A stretch of 50,013 nucleotides of DNA from Candidatus Anammoximicrobium sp. (GTDB taxonomy: Bacteria; Planctomycetota; Planctomycetia; Pirellulales; Pirellulaceae): positions 1 to 50,013 of the forward strand of contig JAAYYU010000389.1 of NCBI GenBank assembly GCA_012515235.1, given 5' to 3'. Positions within the stretch are counted from its first letter, which is position 1. The number at the start of each line of letters is the position of its first letter. Shown piece by piece: positions 32,538 through 41,255 of the stretch. The notes under the pieces are model-generated. The model was not told the origin of the DNA and searched no databases. It saw only the letters and a list, made by a program, of their open reading frames with translations. The position numbers and the translations under genes are program-made.

Positions 32538-33674
32538 ATGACGCGAGCAACAACTTTTAAGTCGGGCAGGGCTTGCTGTCCCGCCAGGGATCCTGCGGTG
32601 CGACGCTGGCCGAGCGGTGCCTGGTCCGGGGCGCGGCGGATCTGCAGTCTTCTGACCGGGCTCTTGATCCTTTCCGCGGGAATCTGGACGGATGCCTGTG
32701 CGGCCGGTGAATCGGCGACGGCGAACGCTGCGCGGACATGCCTGGTCGACGGCAAACCGGCCAGCGGCGACCTGTACCTGGACGTGGCGGGCGTGAGGCT
32801 GTACGCGTGCAGCGAAGAGTGCCTGAAAAAACTCCAGGAAAATCGCGCCTACATAGAACTTGTCCAGAAGTCCGGCCGCGAACCGGAGCCGATTCCCCTT
32901 CACTGGTCGCGCCAACGGACAAGAGAGGAAATCCTGGAAGGGATGGTGCTGATTCCGGGAGGCGAGTTCGCCAGGAGCGGAAAATACCTTGTCCGCCGCA
33001 ACCGCAAACCCGAGCCGGAGCAACACGAGGGCTATCGCGTGCAGGTCGGTTCGTTCTACATGGACCGGTACGAAGTGACCATCGAGGAGTACTGCAAGTT
33101 TCTGAACGACGGGAACGAGACTTATCTGGCGGGCGGCATCCAGCGCGATCCGGACGGCAAGTTCGTTCCGCCGAAGCCCGAGTTGGCCAAGTATCCGATG
33201 GGCGGCGTGACCTTTTTTCAAGCCCGCGGGTATGCTACCTGGGCGGGCAAGCGGTTGCCGACGGAGGCCGAGTGGGAGTTCGCTCACGGCGGGCCCCAGG
33301 GCCGGACGTACCCGTGGGGCGATGACGATCCGGGCCGGACGCGGGCGAATTACGGTCCCAGCTTCGGGGGCCGCAGACCGGTCGGCAGCTTTCCCGAAGG
33401 ACGGACGCCCGAAGGCGTTTTCGATCTGGGCGGAAACATCGGCGAATGGTGTGCGGACTACTTCGACGAAGACTACTATCGCAAGCCGGGACCGGAAAAA
33501 CTGATCAAAGATCCAACCGGACCGAAGACCGGATTCCTGCGGATCTATCGCCTCGGATGCCCTTGCAAAGATGCAACCGTCACCGACTTGCGCGGCAATC
33601 TGCGATGCTTTGCCTCGCCCTTTCGCGCCGCGGGGTGCGTCGGGATTCGCTGCGTTGTGAGCGCCGATCGCTGA
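32538..33674 (+). CDS. Exported YHS/TRASH domain fused to formylglycine-enzyme-like domain
   Basis: The 378-residue product has a hydrophobic segment near 38-55 as export signal. A cysteine-rich YHS/TRASH domain follows (C68-x22-C91-x3-C95), known from metal-binding proteins. An SUMF1/FGE-like domain then runs from about residue 134 (ILEGMVLIPGGEF, YEVTIEEYCKFL, RLPTEAEWEFA, DLGGNIGEW) to GIRCVV. The family's catalytic cysteine pair near the C-terminus is not recognisable in its usual RGGSW context, so true sulfatase-activating activity is doubtful. GAGGAGG lies before ATG 32538. The racemase-like gene starts 18 bp after the stop, so the two are probably co-transcribed. Confidence 0.85.
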   Translation: MTRATTFKSGRACCPARDPAVRRWPSGAWSGARRICSLLTGLLILSAGIWTDACAAGESATANAARTCLVDGKPASGDLYLDVAGVRLYACSEECLKKLQENRAYIELVQKSGREPEPIPLHWSRQRTREEILEGMVLIPGGEFARSGKYLVRRNRKPEPEQHEGYRVQVGSFYMDRYEVTIEEYCKFLNDGNETYLAGGIQRDPDGKFVPPKPELAKYPMGGVTFFQARGYATWAGKRLPTEAEWEFAHGGPQGRTYPWGDDDPGRTRANYGPSFGGRRPVGSFPEGRTPEGVFDLGGNIGEWCADYFDEDYYRKPGPEKLIKDPTGPKTGFLRIYRLGCPCKDATVTDLRGNLRCFASPFRAAGCVGIRCVVSADR

Positions 33675-33692
33675 GAGAGAAAGGGGGCCTTC

Positions 33693-35336
33693 GTGGGCTA
33701 CATGAAATCTGGCGGACGTGCCCGGAGTGGGGTTTCCGTGCAACCGGACGGCGGCCGCGCAGGCATTCCGTCGCCGGTCGGCGCGAATCCGCGTCTCGCG
33801 ATTCGTTCGTCCGTCTGTTTCTGCCGAAGCCTTGCGGTTGTCTTGGCCATCGGCCTGGCAGTTCCCTTGCCGGTCGCCGCTCAGCGTGAACAGTCGCCGA
33901 CCGACGGTCAGACCGCGCGCCGGCAGGCGGTCCAGCGGCTCCGCGAAGCCTATCCAGCGGCGGCGCGGGCCCGCCCGGTGCGCACGCTGCCGATCGGCGT
34001 GTTCGACTCCGGCACCGGCGGCCTCGCCGTGCTGGAGGAGATCTTGCGCTTGGACCAATTCGACAACGCCGCCGGCGCACCGCGCACCGGCGGCGACGGC
34101 CAGCCGGACTTTGCCGACGAGCAGTTCGTGTTTCTCGCCGATCAAGCCAACATGCCGTACGGCAACTATCCCGCGGCCGGCAAGCGATCGCTGCTGGTCG
34201 AACTGGTGCTCCAAGACAGCCTGTTTCTGCTGGCCGCCGCACGCTCCGGCGGGCCCCGGCCCGCGTCCCCGGTTCGAGACCAGAGTCCCGTCAAGGCGAT
34301 CGTCATCGGCTGCAACACGGCGACGGCGTACGGCGAGGCGGAGGTGGAGCAACTGATCCGGGAGGCCGGCCTCGACGTGCCCGTGATCAGCGTCATCGAG
34401 GCCGGCGCGGAGGCCACGGTCGAGGCCCTGCCCTTGAGCGGCGAAGGGGCGGTCGGCGTGCTGGCCACCTGCGGCACCGTCGCCTCCGGCGCCTACCCGG
34501 CGGCGATCGCGGCGGCGGCGCGGCAGCGCGGACACAAGCCGGCGTGTGTGGTCCAGCAGGGCTCCGTCGGCCTGGCCGGCGCGATCGACGGCTTGCCGGA
34601 ATTCGTGCTGCCCCAGGCTCGCGCCGGCCAACCGCGGCGCGAGTACCTTGGCCCTTCGCTGGCCCACGAACAAGCGCCCATCGACCCCGCCTTGCTGCCC
34701 CGTTACGGCTTCGATTTCTCCCCAGGCCGGATGATCTGGGAAGGCACTCCGACGCGTCCCACCGCCCTGCAGATCAACTCGGTCGAGAACTACGTGGCCT
34801 ACGAGACGGTCAGTCTGCTGGAGAAGCTGCGCACCCGGCCCGACGCCCAGCCGCTGGTGGCGGTCGTCCTCGGCTGTACGCATTATCCTTATGTGGCTCA
34901 GGTGTTCCACGACAAACTGCGTCAGCTCTACCACTACCAGGAACAGGGCCGATACGTTTACCGCAGCGTGCTGGCGCCGGACGTCAGTTGCATCGATCCC
35001 GCCCAGCACGTGGCTCGCCGGCTGTATGCGGCGCTGGCGGCCGGCTCCAAACGCAGGCTGGCCGGTGACGCGGTATCGCAACCGACGCGCGGCCAGTTCT
35101 ACCTCAGCGTGCCGAATCGCGACCACCCCGGCGTGCAACTCACTCCCCAAGGTGGATTCACGCAGGACTACAAGTACGGCCGCACCCGGACGCTGGGCAT
35201 CGAGGATGTCCAGGTCGTTCCCCTCACGCCCTCGCTGCTGCCTGGGGATGTGGCCGGCCGACTGGAACGCCGACTGCCGGAATGCTGGACGCTGCTGCGG
35301 GATTTCAGCGCCGACTGCCGGGGATCAGCCCAGTAG
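33693..35336 (+). CDS. Exported Asp/Glu racemase-like protein
   Basis: The 547-residue product carries a basic N-terminus and a hydrophobic stretch near 45-63 ending PVAAQ, typical of a signal peptide. It then shows all glutamate racemase landmarks: GVFDSGTGG (102-110), GCNTATA with Cys207, and GCTHYPY with Cys395. These cysteines are the two catalytic acid/base residues of MurI. They lie about 188 residues apart, against about 110 in ordinary MurI, because of an insertion, and the protein is roughly twice the usual length. An exported enzyme cannot serve cytoplasmic peptidoglycan synthesis in the usual way. The GTG at 33693 has AAGGGGG upstream; ATG 33702 is the alternative. Confidence 0.85.
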   Translation: MGYMKSGGRARSGVSVQPDGGRAGIPSPVGANPRLAIRSSVCFCRSLAVVLAIGLAVPLPVAAQREQSPTDGQTARRQAVQRLREAYPAAARARPVRTLPIGVFDSGTGGLAVLEEILRLDQFDNAAGAPRTGGDGQPDFADEQFVFLADQANMPYGNYPAAGKRSLLVELVLQDSLFLLAAARSGGPRPASPVRDQSPVKAIVIGCNTATAYGEAEVEQLIREAGLDVPVISVIEAGAEATVEALPLSGEGAVGVLATCGTVASGAYPAAIAAAARQRGHKPACVVQQGSVGLAGAIDGLPEFVLPQARAGQPRREYLGPSLAHEQAPIDPALLPRYGFDFSPGRMIWEGTPTRPTALQINSVENYVAYETVSLLEKLRTRPDAQPLVAVVLGCTHYPYVAQVFHDKLRQLYHYQEQGRYVYRSVLAPDVSCIDPAQHVARRLYAALAAGSKRRLAGDAVSQPTRGQFYLSVPNRDHPGVQLTPQGGFTQDYKYGRTRTLGIEDVQVVPLTPSLLPGDVAGRLERRLPECWTLLRDFSADCRGSAQ

Positions 35337-35518
35337 CGGGACCGCCGCCGGAAGCCGCAAGGCCATGTTCCGCAGGGTGCATGCCACTCGTGGGCCGCGT
35401 CGCAGGCAGCACGCCGGTCGCGGACCGCGTCCAGACGAGCCCGTCCCGTTCCCGCGGCAGGGCGATCCTCATCTCCGGCGTCCTCTTGGCGGCCTGGATC
35501 GGCGAGACGGCCGCTGGT

Positions 35519-37204
35519 TCACGGCTGTCCTGCCGCCACGCCGAACCGCATCGGCGGTGCGCCGCGCTGGTGGGCGCCCATGTCCGGCGCGGGCCCCGTG
35601 CAGGCTTGGCTGAAGTTGGGAATCGGCTGGCCGGCGCCCGCGCCGGGGCTGTCCGGGGCCAGCTGAAACTGGCCCGTCCTGCTGGCCGCATCGAACCCGG
35701 CGCCGGCGGCGTAGACCGGTTCGGCCCGGACGCCGTGCGCCTCGTGGTCCGGCGGGACGCGGCCGTTGAACAGGTCGTAGTCGAAGTCGTTGTCGATGTT
35801 CTGCGGGGCTTCGCTCGCGCAGCGGCCGTCCGGGCTGCGCACGTGCAGGATGTTGTTCCGCGACACCGTGTGCTTGACGATCCGATTGCCGCCCAGGCCG
35901 CCCGTCGGCAGCCATTCGTCCGACCGGAACAGCGTGTTGTGGAAAATGTACTGGTGGCCGGTCATCCAGTGCTCGCCGCCGGCGAACCCCATCTTCAGGA
36001 AGTACCCGCCGCTGTGGTCCGGTTGCCACTGGCTGCGGGCACACACATTCCGCCAGATGTACAGCGGTCCGATCGAGGTTGCCGCATTGCCGATCATCAT
36101 CATCGACTGGCTGATGTAGTTGTCCCAGACGCGGACGTTGCGGTTGCCGCCTTCCACCTCCAAGCCGTCGTCCCAGCAGTGGCTGACCAGGTTGCCGTAG
36201 ATGTCCGAATCGTGTCCCGGCGATCCGCGGAAGCTCCCGTTGCTGCCGCCGCCGACGGTGTCGTTGTACATGTGCTCCAGATCCGAGTAGCACTCGTTGT
36301 AGCGGAGGACGTGGTTCCCGGCCGTGTTGAACAGCGAAATGCACTGCGGCCCCATCGTGTGCGTGGGGTACTTCGGCTCGTACCACGTGCTGCCGTCGAA
36401 GGTGGGATGGTGCAGCTTGCAGCGTTGGACGATCAGTCGCTGCAGTGTGGCGCTGTGCGAGAGGATGGCCGAGTCCATGTTGAAGCCGAACCCGGTCGCC
36501 GGATTCAGCCGGCCCCAATCCGAAACGTCGCAGTCCTCGATCACGATGTCGTGACCGCCCTCGATCCGGATCGCCCCAATCGCCGATCTGCGGGCATTTT
36601 CGGCCGCGCCGGCGCCCCGAAGCGTCAAGCCGCGGACGATCACGTAGGCAGCGTCGATGGTAAGGCAATGGTCGTGCCGATGGCCGACGTCGATCGTCGC
36701 CCCGCGGCCGTCATAGACCCGCCAAGCCTGCGGCGTGCCGGAAGCGGTGATCGCCAGCGGAACATCGCCGCCGGACACGCGGACCGTTTCGCCGACAGGG
36801 AAAGCCTCGCTCCAGGTCGTGGCCGTCAAGTTGGCGGTCGTCTGCGTGCCGGCGAGGGTCAGTTGGATTTCATACGTCGTGGCCGGCACCAGATGCACGA
36901 TGCTGCCCCGGTAGTCCGCCAGGTCTTCGTCCGTGCCGGGAATCGGGTTGTACCGCATGGGCAGTCCCTCGCTCCAAGTCGCTGCCCCTTGCCGTCGATA
37001 GCGGACCGCGACTTCCTTGTCGGCCGCCCCGCCCGTCGGCGACCAGTACAGCCCCAGACAATGAAACGTCGGCACCGCCAGGGGAGTCTCGCCGGAACCT
37101 GACACGTCCGCCCGCGCGGTTTCGCTGTGCATGACGGCAGGCGGCAGCAAGAACAAGACTGCAGCAGCAATCCGCAATCGGTTTGCCGCGGAAGTGGGTC
37201 GCAT
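35519..37204 (-). CDS. Secreted right-handed parallel beta-helix protein
   Basis: The 561-residue product has a signal peptide (FLLPPAVMHSETARA). A fibronectin-like beta-sandwich of about 90 residues follows (VAVRYRRQGAATWSEGL, TTYEIQLTLAG). A pectate-lyase-type beta-helix then carries repeated turns such as YVIVRGLTLRGAG, DIVIEDCDVSDWG and RVWDNYISQSMMM. No catalytic carboxylate set can be assigned with certainty. It probably binds or cleaves an extracellular polysaccharide. The C-terminus has a small beta tail (GPAPDMGAHQRG), typical of the family. It is convergent with the racemase-like gene. Confidence 0.88.
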   Translation of the reverse strand: MRPTSAANRLRIAAAVLFLLPPAVMHSETARADVSGSGETPLAVPTFHCLGLYWSPTGGAADKEVAVRYRRQGAATWSEGLPMRYNPIPGTDEDLADYRGSIVHLVPATTYEIQLTLAGTQTTANLTATTWSEAFPVGETVRVSGGDVPLAITASGTPQAWRVYDGRGATIDVGHRHDHCLTIDAAYVIVRGLTLRGAGAAENARRSAIGAIRIEGGHDIVIEDCDVSDWGRLNPATGFGFNMDSAILSHSATLQRLIVQRCKLHHPTFDGSTWYEPKYPTHTMGPQCISLFNTAGNHVLRYNECYSDLEHMYNDTVGGGSNGSFRGSPGHDSDIYGNLVSHCWDDGLEVEGGNRNVRVWDNYISQSMMMIGNAATSIGPLYIWRNVCARSQWQPDHSGGYFLKMGFAGGEHWMTGHQYIFHNTLFRSDEWLPTGGLGGNRIVKHTVSRNNILHVRSPDGRCASEAPQNIDNDFDYDLFNGRVPPDHEAHGVRAEPVYAAGAGFDAASRTGQFQLAPDSPGAGAGQPIPNFSQACTGPAPDMGAHQRGAPPMRFGVAAGQP

Positions 37205-37595
37205 CGTCGGCTCCTTTCACCCTAGGGGACATGCTACTTTTTTCGAGCCCGTCGTGACGATGGTAACGCCGGACAGGGGCCATGCATAGCCAGTGCGTCC
37301 AGCGACTCAAGTCGCCGTCGCCGCGGGGCCACGGCAGGCCGTCTTCTTCGTCGGGCGCAACGGCCAGGTGCGACGCCATCGCGGCCAACTCACGCCCGTC
37401 TTCTATCGCCGGGCGAGCCCCAGAGAAGGGCAGACCTCAAACCCTTGGAATTCTCGAGGTGCCGCACGTCGGCGGCGGCAAATCCCGGTGCCCCGCCGGA
37501 CGCAGGAATGATTGACAGGAATGACGTGTGGCGGGAGAATCAGGACTGTGGTTCTTTCTGTACGGTCTGTGTTTCACCATTCGGAGGGCCTGACT
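37205..37595. other. Gene-free stretch with a single degenerate CATTCTACTTT copy
   Basis: No gene is supported. GGGGACATGCTACTTT at 37225-37240 is a one-base variant of the repeat at 227-252 and 1257-1314. The rest holds nothing I can name; it separates divergent genes and should contain both promoters. Confidence 0.5.
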
Positions 37596-38384
37596 ATGAG
37601 GACTGCAACCCTGTTTCTCGCCGCCTTGGTCGTCTCTGCCATCTGCTGCTCCGCGTCCCTGCTGCAGGCGGACGAGCACGTGTATGCTTACCCGGTCCCA
37701 TTGAAAGCCGCCGACCGCCTGTGCGATGGCCCTGTGGGAAAACCCCTGCCCTTCAAGGAAGGCACAACGTTCGTCTGGATCGACCTCATGCCCGAAGCCA
37801 AGTTTGCCCACCCGACGCTGTACGTCTTGCTGATCGACCGGGAGGCGAAAGTGGTGAAAGGACAATGGTGGCCCGAGCTGAACGGAGAGCGGGTGCTGTC
37901 CGGCAAGACCGCCCCCTTGCTCGTCCGAAGCACGCCGAAGGCAACGGCCGGGAAACGAACGGCGGCAGCGGTGAAGCAGAGCGGCCAGGCCCGCCAGGTC
38001 GCGCCCGACGCAGGAAAAATCCTGCCTTGCGAAAAGCCCCAAGGCAACGTGATCCGGCCGGAAAAGGTCGACGCCAAAGTGAAGGGATGCTTCGTCTCCA
38101 AGCCGGGCCGGTACGAGGCCGAGCCGGGAGACCTGATTGAGTTGGAATACACCTATCCCGTGGTTCCGGTAGCATGGCCAAAGAGCGTTCATCGCGAGAC
38201 AGATCGGGGTGCGATCTATCCTTCGCAGCTGGGAATTCGGCGTCTGGTCGTGCTGGACCTCATCGGCACGGGAACGTACGTCTTCTACTTCGAGGCCAAA
38301 CACGCAGGCAAGGGCACCGCCTTCGTGGTGATCGACAACGTGAAGTACGAGTACGTTTTCGACGTCAAGAAGAATCGCAAGTGA
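37596..38384 (+). CDS. Secreted protein of unknown function
   Basis: The product is 262 residues with a signal peptide (ATLFLAALVVSAICCSASLLQA). The N-terminal half has the pattern of a beta-sandwich; the middle (residues about 105-135) is rich in lysine, alanine and glutamine and may be a linker. The C-terminal part (GDLIELEYTYPVVP ... GTYVFYFEAKHAGKGTAFVVI) resembles a small beta-sandwich such as the chagasin/Ig-like group, but that is only a fold-level impression. GGAGG lies upstream of ATG 37596. No operon partner. Confidence 0.6.
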   Translation: MRTATLFLAALVVSAICCSASLLQADEHVYAYPVPLKAADRLCDGPVGKPLPFKEGTTFVWIDLMPEAKFAHPTLYVLLIDREAKVVKGQWWPELNGERVLSGKTAPLLVRSTPKATAGKRTAAAVKQSGQARQVAPDAGKILPCEKPQGNVIRPEKVDAKVKGCFVSKPGRYEAEPGDLIELEYTYPVVPVAWPKSVHRETDRGAIYPSQLGIRRLVVLDLIGTGTYVFYFEAKHAGKGTAFVVIDNVKYEYVFDVKKNRK

Positions 38385-38574
38385 CCGTTCGAGAGCCGGA
38401 TGCAAGGTCATCCGGTCCACGATTGACCGTGGCGGAGGTTGGTCCGCGGTGCGTCACGGCCTGCAGGCGAGCCGTGCCGTACCGGCTCGCCTGAGCCAGG
38501 CCACTGTTTTAGTTTGTCTCACGTCGGCCGCAAGTCGTGCGGTTGTGTCGGCCAGGATCGCCGCCGCGGCGCGT

Positions 38575-39945
38575 TCAGGCGTCGCCGGCCGCCAGCAGCG
38601 GCCTGGGCGTTTGCCATTGTCCGCGCGTGAAGTCGGGGACTTTCACCGGCACGCTGCCGCCGGCTACGGACGCCACGCTGAGCGGGAGGATGCTGGACCA
38701 GGCGGCGGCGTCATACACGGTCATGTCCAGCGGGCAGCCCGAGCGCAGGCAGTGGATCAGCCGCCAGCTCATCAGGTAGTCCATGCCGCCATGTCCGCCG
38801 GACTGGAGGGCCTGTTCTTTTTGCTGTTTCCACAGCGGATGGCCGTACTTGGCATGGTACGGGGCCAGATCGGTTTCCCACACGTGGGACTTGCCGTGCA
38901 GCGTGAGTCGGGGCGGATAATCGGCGAACGTGCCGCCGGTCCCGCAGATCATGTTGATCCGGGTGTACGGGCGCGGCGTGACGAGGTCGAATTGGACGGT
39001 GACGCTCCGGCCCAGGGCTGTCTTGATCAGACTCGTGTTGACGTCGCCACAGGCATAGGTCTCTTGGCGACGGGGGTCGTCGGCGGGCAAGGCGTCGCGG
39101 GCCTTGCTGAGCGCCTTCTCGCAGGAACTCATCGACACCAGGTAGTCAAAACGGTCTCCGCCGTGGATGTCCAGGTACAGGGCCACCGGGCCCAGGCCGT
39201 GGGTGGGATACAGGTTGCCGTTCAGCTTCATGATGTGCCGCCGCCGCCAAGCGCTGTACTCCGCCGTGCCCAAAAGGCCCGCGGCAAACGGGTGGATGTA
39301 GCCCGCCTCGGCGTAGGTCAACTCGCCCAGCAGGCCCTGGCGGACCATGTTCATGACGAGCATCTCGGTTTCGCCGTAGCAGCAGTTCTCCAGCATCATG
39401 CAATGCCGCTGCGTCCGCTCCGAAGTGTTCACCAGATCCCAGCACTCCGGGAGCGTCATGGCCGCGGGGACCTCGACCGCCACGTGCTTGCCTCCGTTCA
39501 TCGCGCACACGGCCATCGGGGCGTGCCACTCCCAAGGCGTGGCGACGTACACCAGGTCCACGTCGTCGCGTTGGCAGAGGTTCTGGAAATCGGTCTCGCC
39601 CTGGGTGTAGCCGGCCGGCGCAGGCTGGCCCTTGGCAACCACGCGGGCCTGCGCCGCGGCGACGCGCTCCGGCACGACGTCGCACACGGCCGTCACGGTG
39701 GCGCCGTCGATATTCAGCAGGTTGCCCATCAGGCCCGTGCCGCGAGAGCCCACGCCGATCATGCCGACACGGACCTTGTCCAACGGCGCGTGCTTCAGGC
39801 CCAGCGAGCTTTTTTGTCCGTTCGGACGCGGCGGCGTCCCGCCGGCGGCGTCTGCCAGGCCGGCGCCCAGGGCCGCTGCGCCACAGGCGCCGATCACTTG
39901 CATCATCCCCCGCCGTGACATGGGATGGCTGTTCGTTGTCCACAT
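38575..39945 (-). CDS. GH109-like Tat-exported NAD-dependent glycosidase
   Basis: The 456-residue product has a Tat signal (SRRGMMQVIG). A Rossmann domain follows with GMIGVGSRGTG (61-71). The GH109-typical series is LENCCYGETEML, LYPTHGLGPVALYLDI (the YPTHGLGPV at 246-254), GGMDYLMSW and VPDFTRGQWQ near the C-terminus. GH109 enzymes remove alpha-N-acetylgalactosamine by an oxidise-eliminate-reduce mechanism on bound NAD. The motif set is close to that of the Elizabethkingia enzyme, so GalNAc specificity is plausible but untested. AAAGGAG precedes ATG 39945. It faces the secreted gene at 37596-38384 and lies about 1.3 kb from the first BNR protein. Confidence 0.88.
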   Translation of the reverse strand: MWTTNSHPMSRRGMMQVIGACGAAALGAGLADAAGGTPPRPNGQKSSLGLKHAPLDKVRVGMIGVGSRGTGLMGNLLNIDGATVTAVCDVVPERVAAAQARVVAKGQPAPAGYTQGETDFQNLCQRDDVDLVYVATPWEWHAPMAVCAMNGGKHVAVEVPAAMTLPECWDLVNTSERTQRHCMMLENCCYGETEMLVMNMVRQGLLGELTYAEAGYIHPFAAGLLGTAEYSAWRRRHIMKLNGNLYPTHGLGPVALYLDIHGGDRFDYLVSMSSCEKALSKARDALPADDPRRQETYACGDVNTSLIKTALGRSVTVQFDLVTPRPYTRINMICGTGGTFADYPPRLTLHGKSHVWETDLAPYHAKYGHPLWKQQKEQALQSGGHGGMDYLMSWRLIHCLRSGCPLDMTVYDAAAWSSILPLSVASVAGGSVPVKVPDFTRGQWQTPRPLLAAGDA

Positions 39946-40442
39946 GAGGGAAACTCCTTTCCAGGGAATTCTCGCCCGCCGAGGAGCAACCGTTGCCTCG
40001 ACGAACGGCCAAAGAATCGGGAAGCAGGGTGCATTGTGATTCCCCTCCCGCCCGGATGCAACCACTCCCGCATCCGCAAGAGGCGGCGATTACGCCGCGA
40101 TTGTGGGCCGCAGTGAGGGCCAGCGATGTGGCGACCGGTAAAGGCGTCAGCCCGCCGGTTCCCGGTACGCTTGGCAATTGATTGAAAAACAAAACGGGCG
40201 TCTCGCGGTGGGCATCTCGCAGCGGTCTTTCTTCCGCGAGGGCTCCGGCGCGGCTCGCTGCCCGTCCCCTTGCTTCAGCAGGCTGCCAGCGTTCATCCCG
40301 GCCCAGAACTGGAGGACATTCGCCCACCGTTCGCTAGCCATGCCTGCTTGACGGCGCTGTACCAGGGCGTAACCTACAGCTATCCGCAGACGCCCATTCG
40401 TCCCAGGTCTTCGAGATCGAAAGGCAAAAGGGGGATCGGCCA
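39946..40442. other. Gene-free stretch with a decayed short mobile element
   Basis: No gene is supported. From about 40173 to 40289 the sequence begins ATTGATTGAAAAACAAAACG and ends CCTTGCTTCAGCAGGCTGCC, resembling the ends of the AGCCTGTTGAAA family. The similarity is partial. The remainder between divergent genes should hold promoters, but none is clear. Confidence 0.5.
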
Positions 40443-41174
40443 ATGTCAGACATCACCTTTGCACCGTGGAAGACGATGGCCGAGTTGCAGTTGAAGTTTG
40501 TGGAGGCCCGCGGCGTCTACCAGAAGAACGCCGCGGAGGCAGAATTGAGGAACGCGCAAGCGGCGTACGAGCTGGCCAGAACCAAGGGCGAACTCGCCAA
40601 CGTGCGGGCCAAGGAGGCGTTCCTGAAGCAGGTTCAACTGGACCTGGCGAGAATGAATCGCAGGCGGCGGCAAATGGAAAAACGCATCGACCTGATCGCT
40701 GACATGGCCAAGAACGCGGCAATGATCCGCAACGGTGAACGGCTCCACAGTTCCTTGCTCGGTCCCCTGTGGCAGGGCTACAACTACTTTACCAAATTCG
40801 CGCCGCAGAGCGTCCTGGATGAGATCATGGAGACGGCCATCGACCGCCGGGCCAGGACCAAGACCAATTTCGTCGTGGTGCGGGACAAGAGCACCGCGGA
40901 CCAGGATGTGGCGGCGGATATCGAAAACGTGCTGGAACTCATCGAATGGGTGCGTACGAACCGCTACATGCCGAAAAAGGGCAAGCCGGCATATCGCCAG
41001 ATCACGTCAGCCTTTGGGCTGATCGCCGCGGTCGCTGAACCTGAGATCGCCAAACTGCAGGAGGCACTCCAGGAAATCGACAAGGGCGTGCATGACGCTT
41101 GGAAGCCTATCGAGCTGCTCGGTTTACAATGGTCGAGTGTTTCCCCGCCTCCCGGCCGGCCGGCGACGACGTAG
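40443..41174 (+). CDS. Unknown protein with N-terminal coiled coil
   Basis: The product is 243 residues and starts MSDITFAPWKTMAEL. Residues about 10-90 are strongly helical and rich in alanine, lysine and glutamate (AAEAELRNAQAAYELARTK), consistent with a coiled coil. A mixed domain with IETA/IDRRARTKTNFVVVRDK-like patterns follows, and the C-terminus is proline-rich. No signal peptide is visible. I do not recognise the family. The stop lies 81 bp before the first BNR protein on the same strand, so a common transcript is possible. Confidence 0.6.
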   Translation: MSDITFAPWKTMAELQLKFVEARGVYQKNAAEAELRNAQAAYELARTKGELANVRAKEAFLKQVQLDLARMNRRRRQMEKRIDLIADMAKNAAMIRNGERLHSSLLGPLWQGYNYFTKFAPQSVLDEIMETAIDRRARTKTNFVVVRDKSTADQDVAADIENVLELIEWVRTNRYMPKKGKPAYRQITSAFGLIAAVAEPEIAKLQEALQEIDKGVHDAWKPIELLGLQWSSVSPPPGRPATT

Positions 41175-41255
41175 GCAGGCCACCGGCGGTCAGGCGACAG
41201 GTCCAGCTTTCGCTGGAGGTGAAACCGGGAGACTGCAACGAAAGGGACAAGAATC

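Noticed and set aside
32169..35150. A 993-codon minus-strand open frame.
   Set aside because: It covers the antisense of the YHS/FGE-like and racemase-like genes and a palindromic repeat. The plus-strand genes carry clear family motifs.
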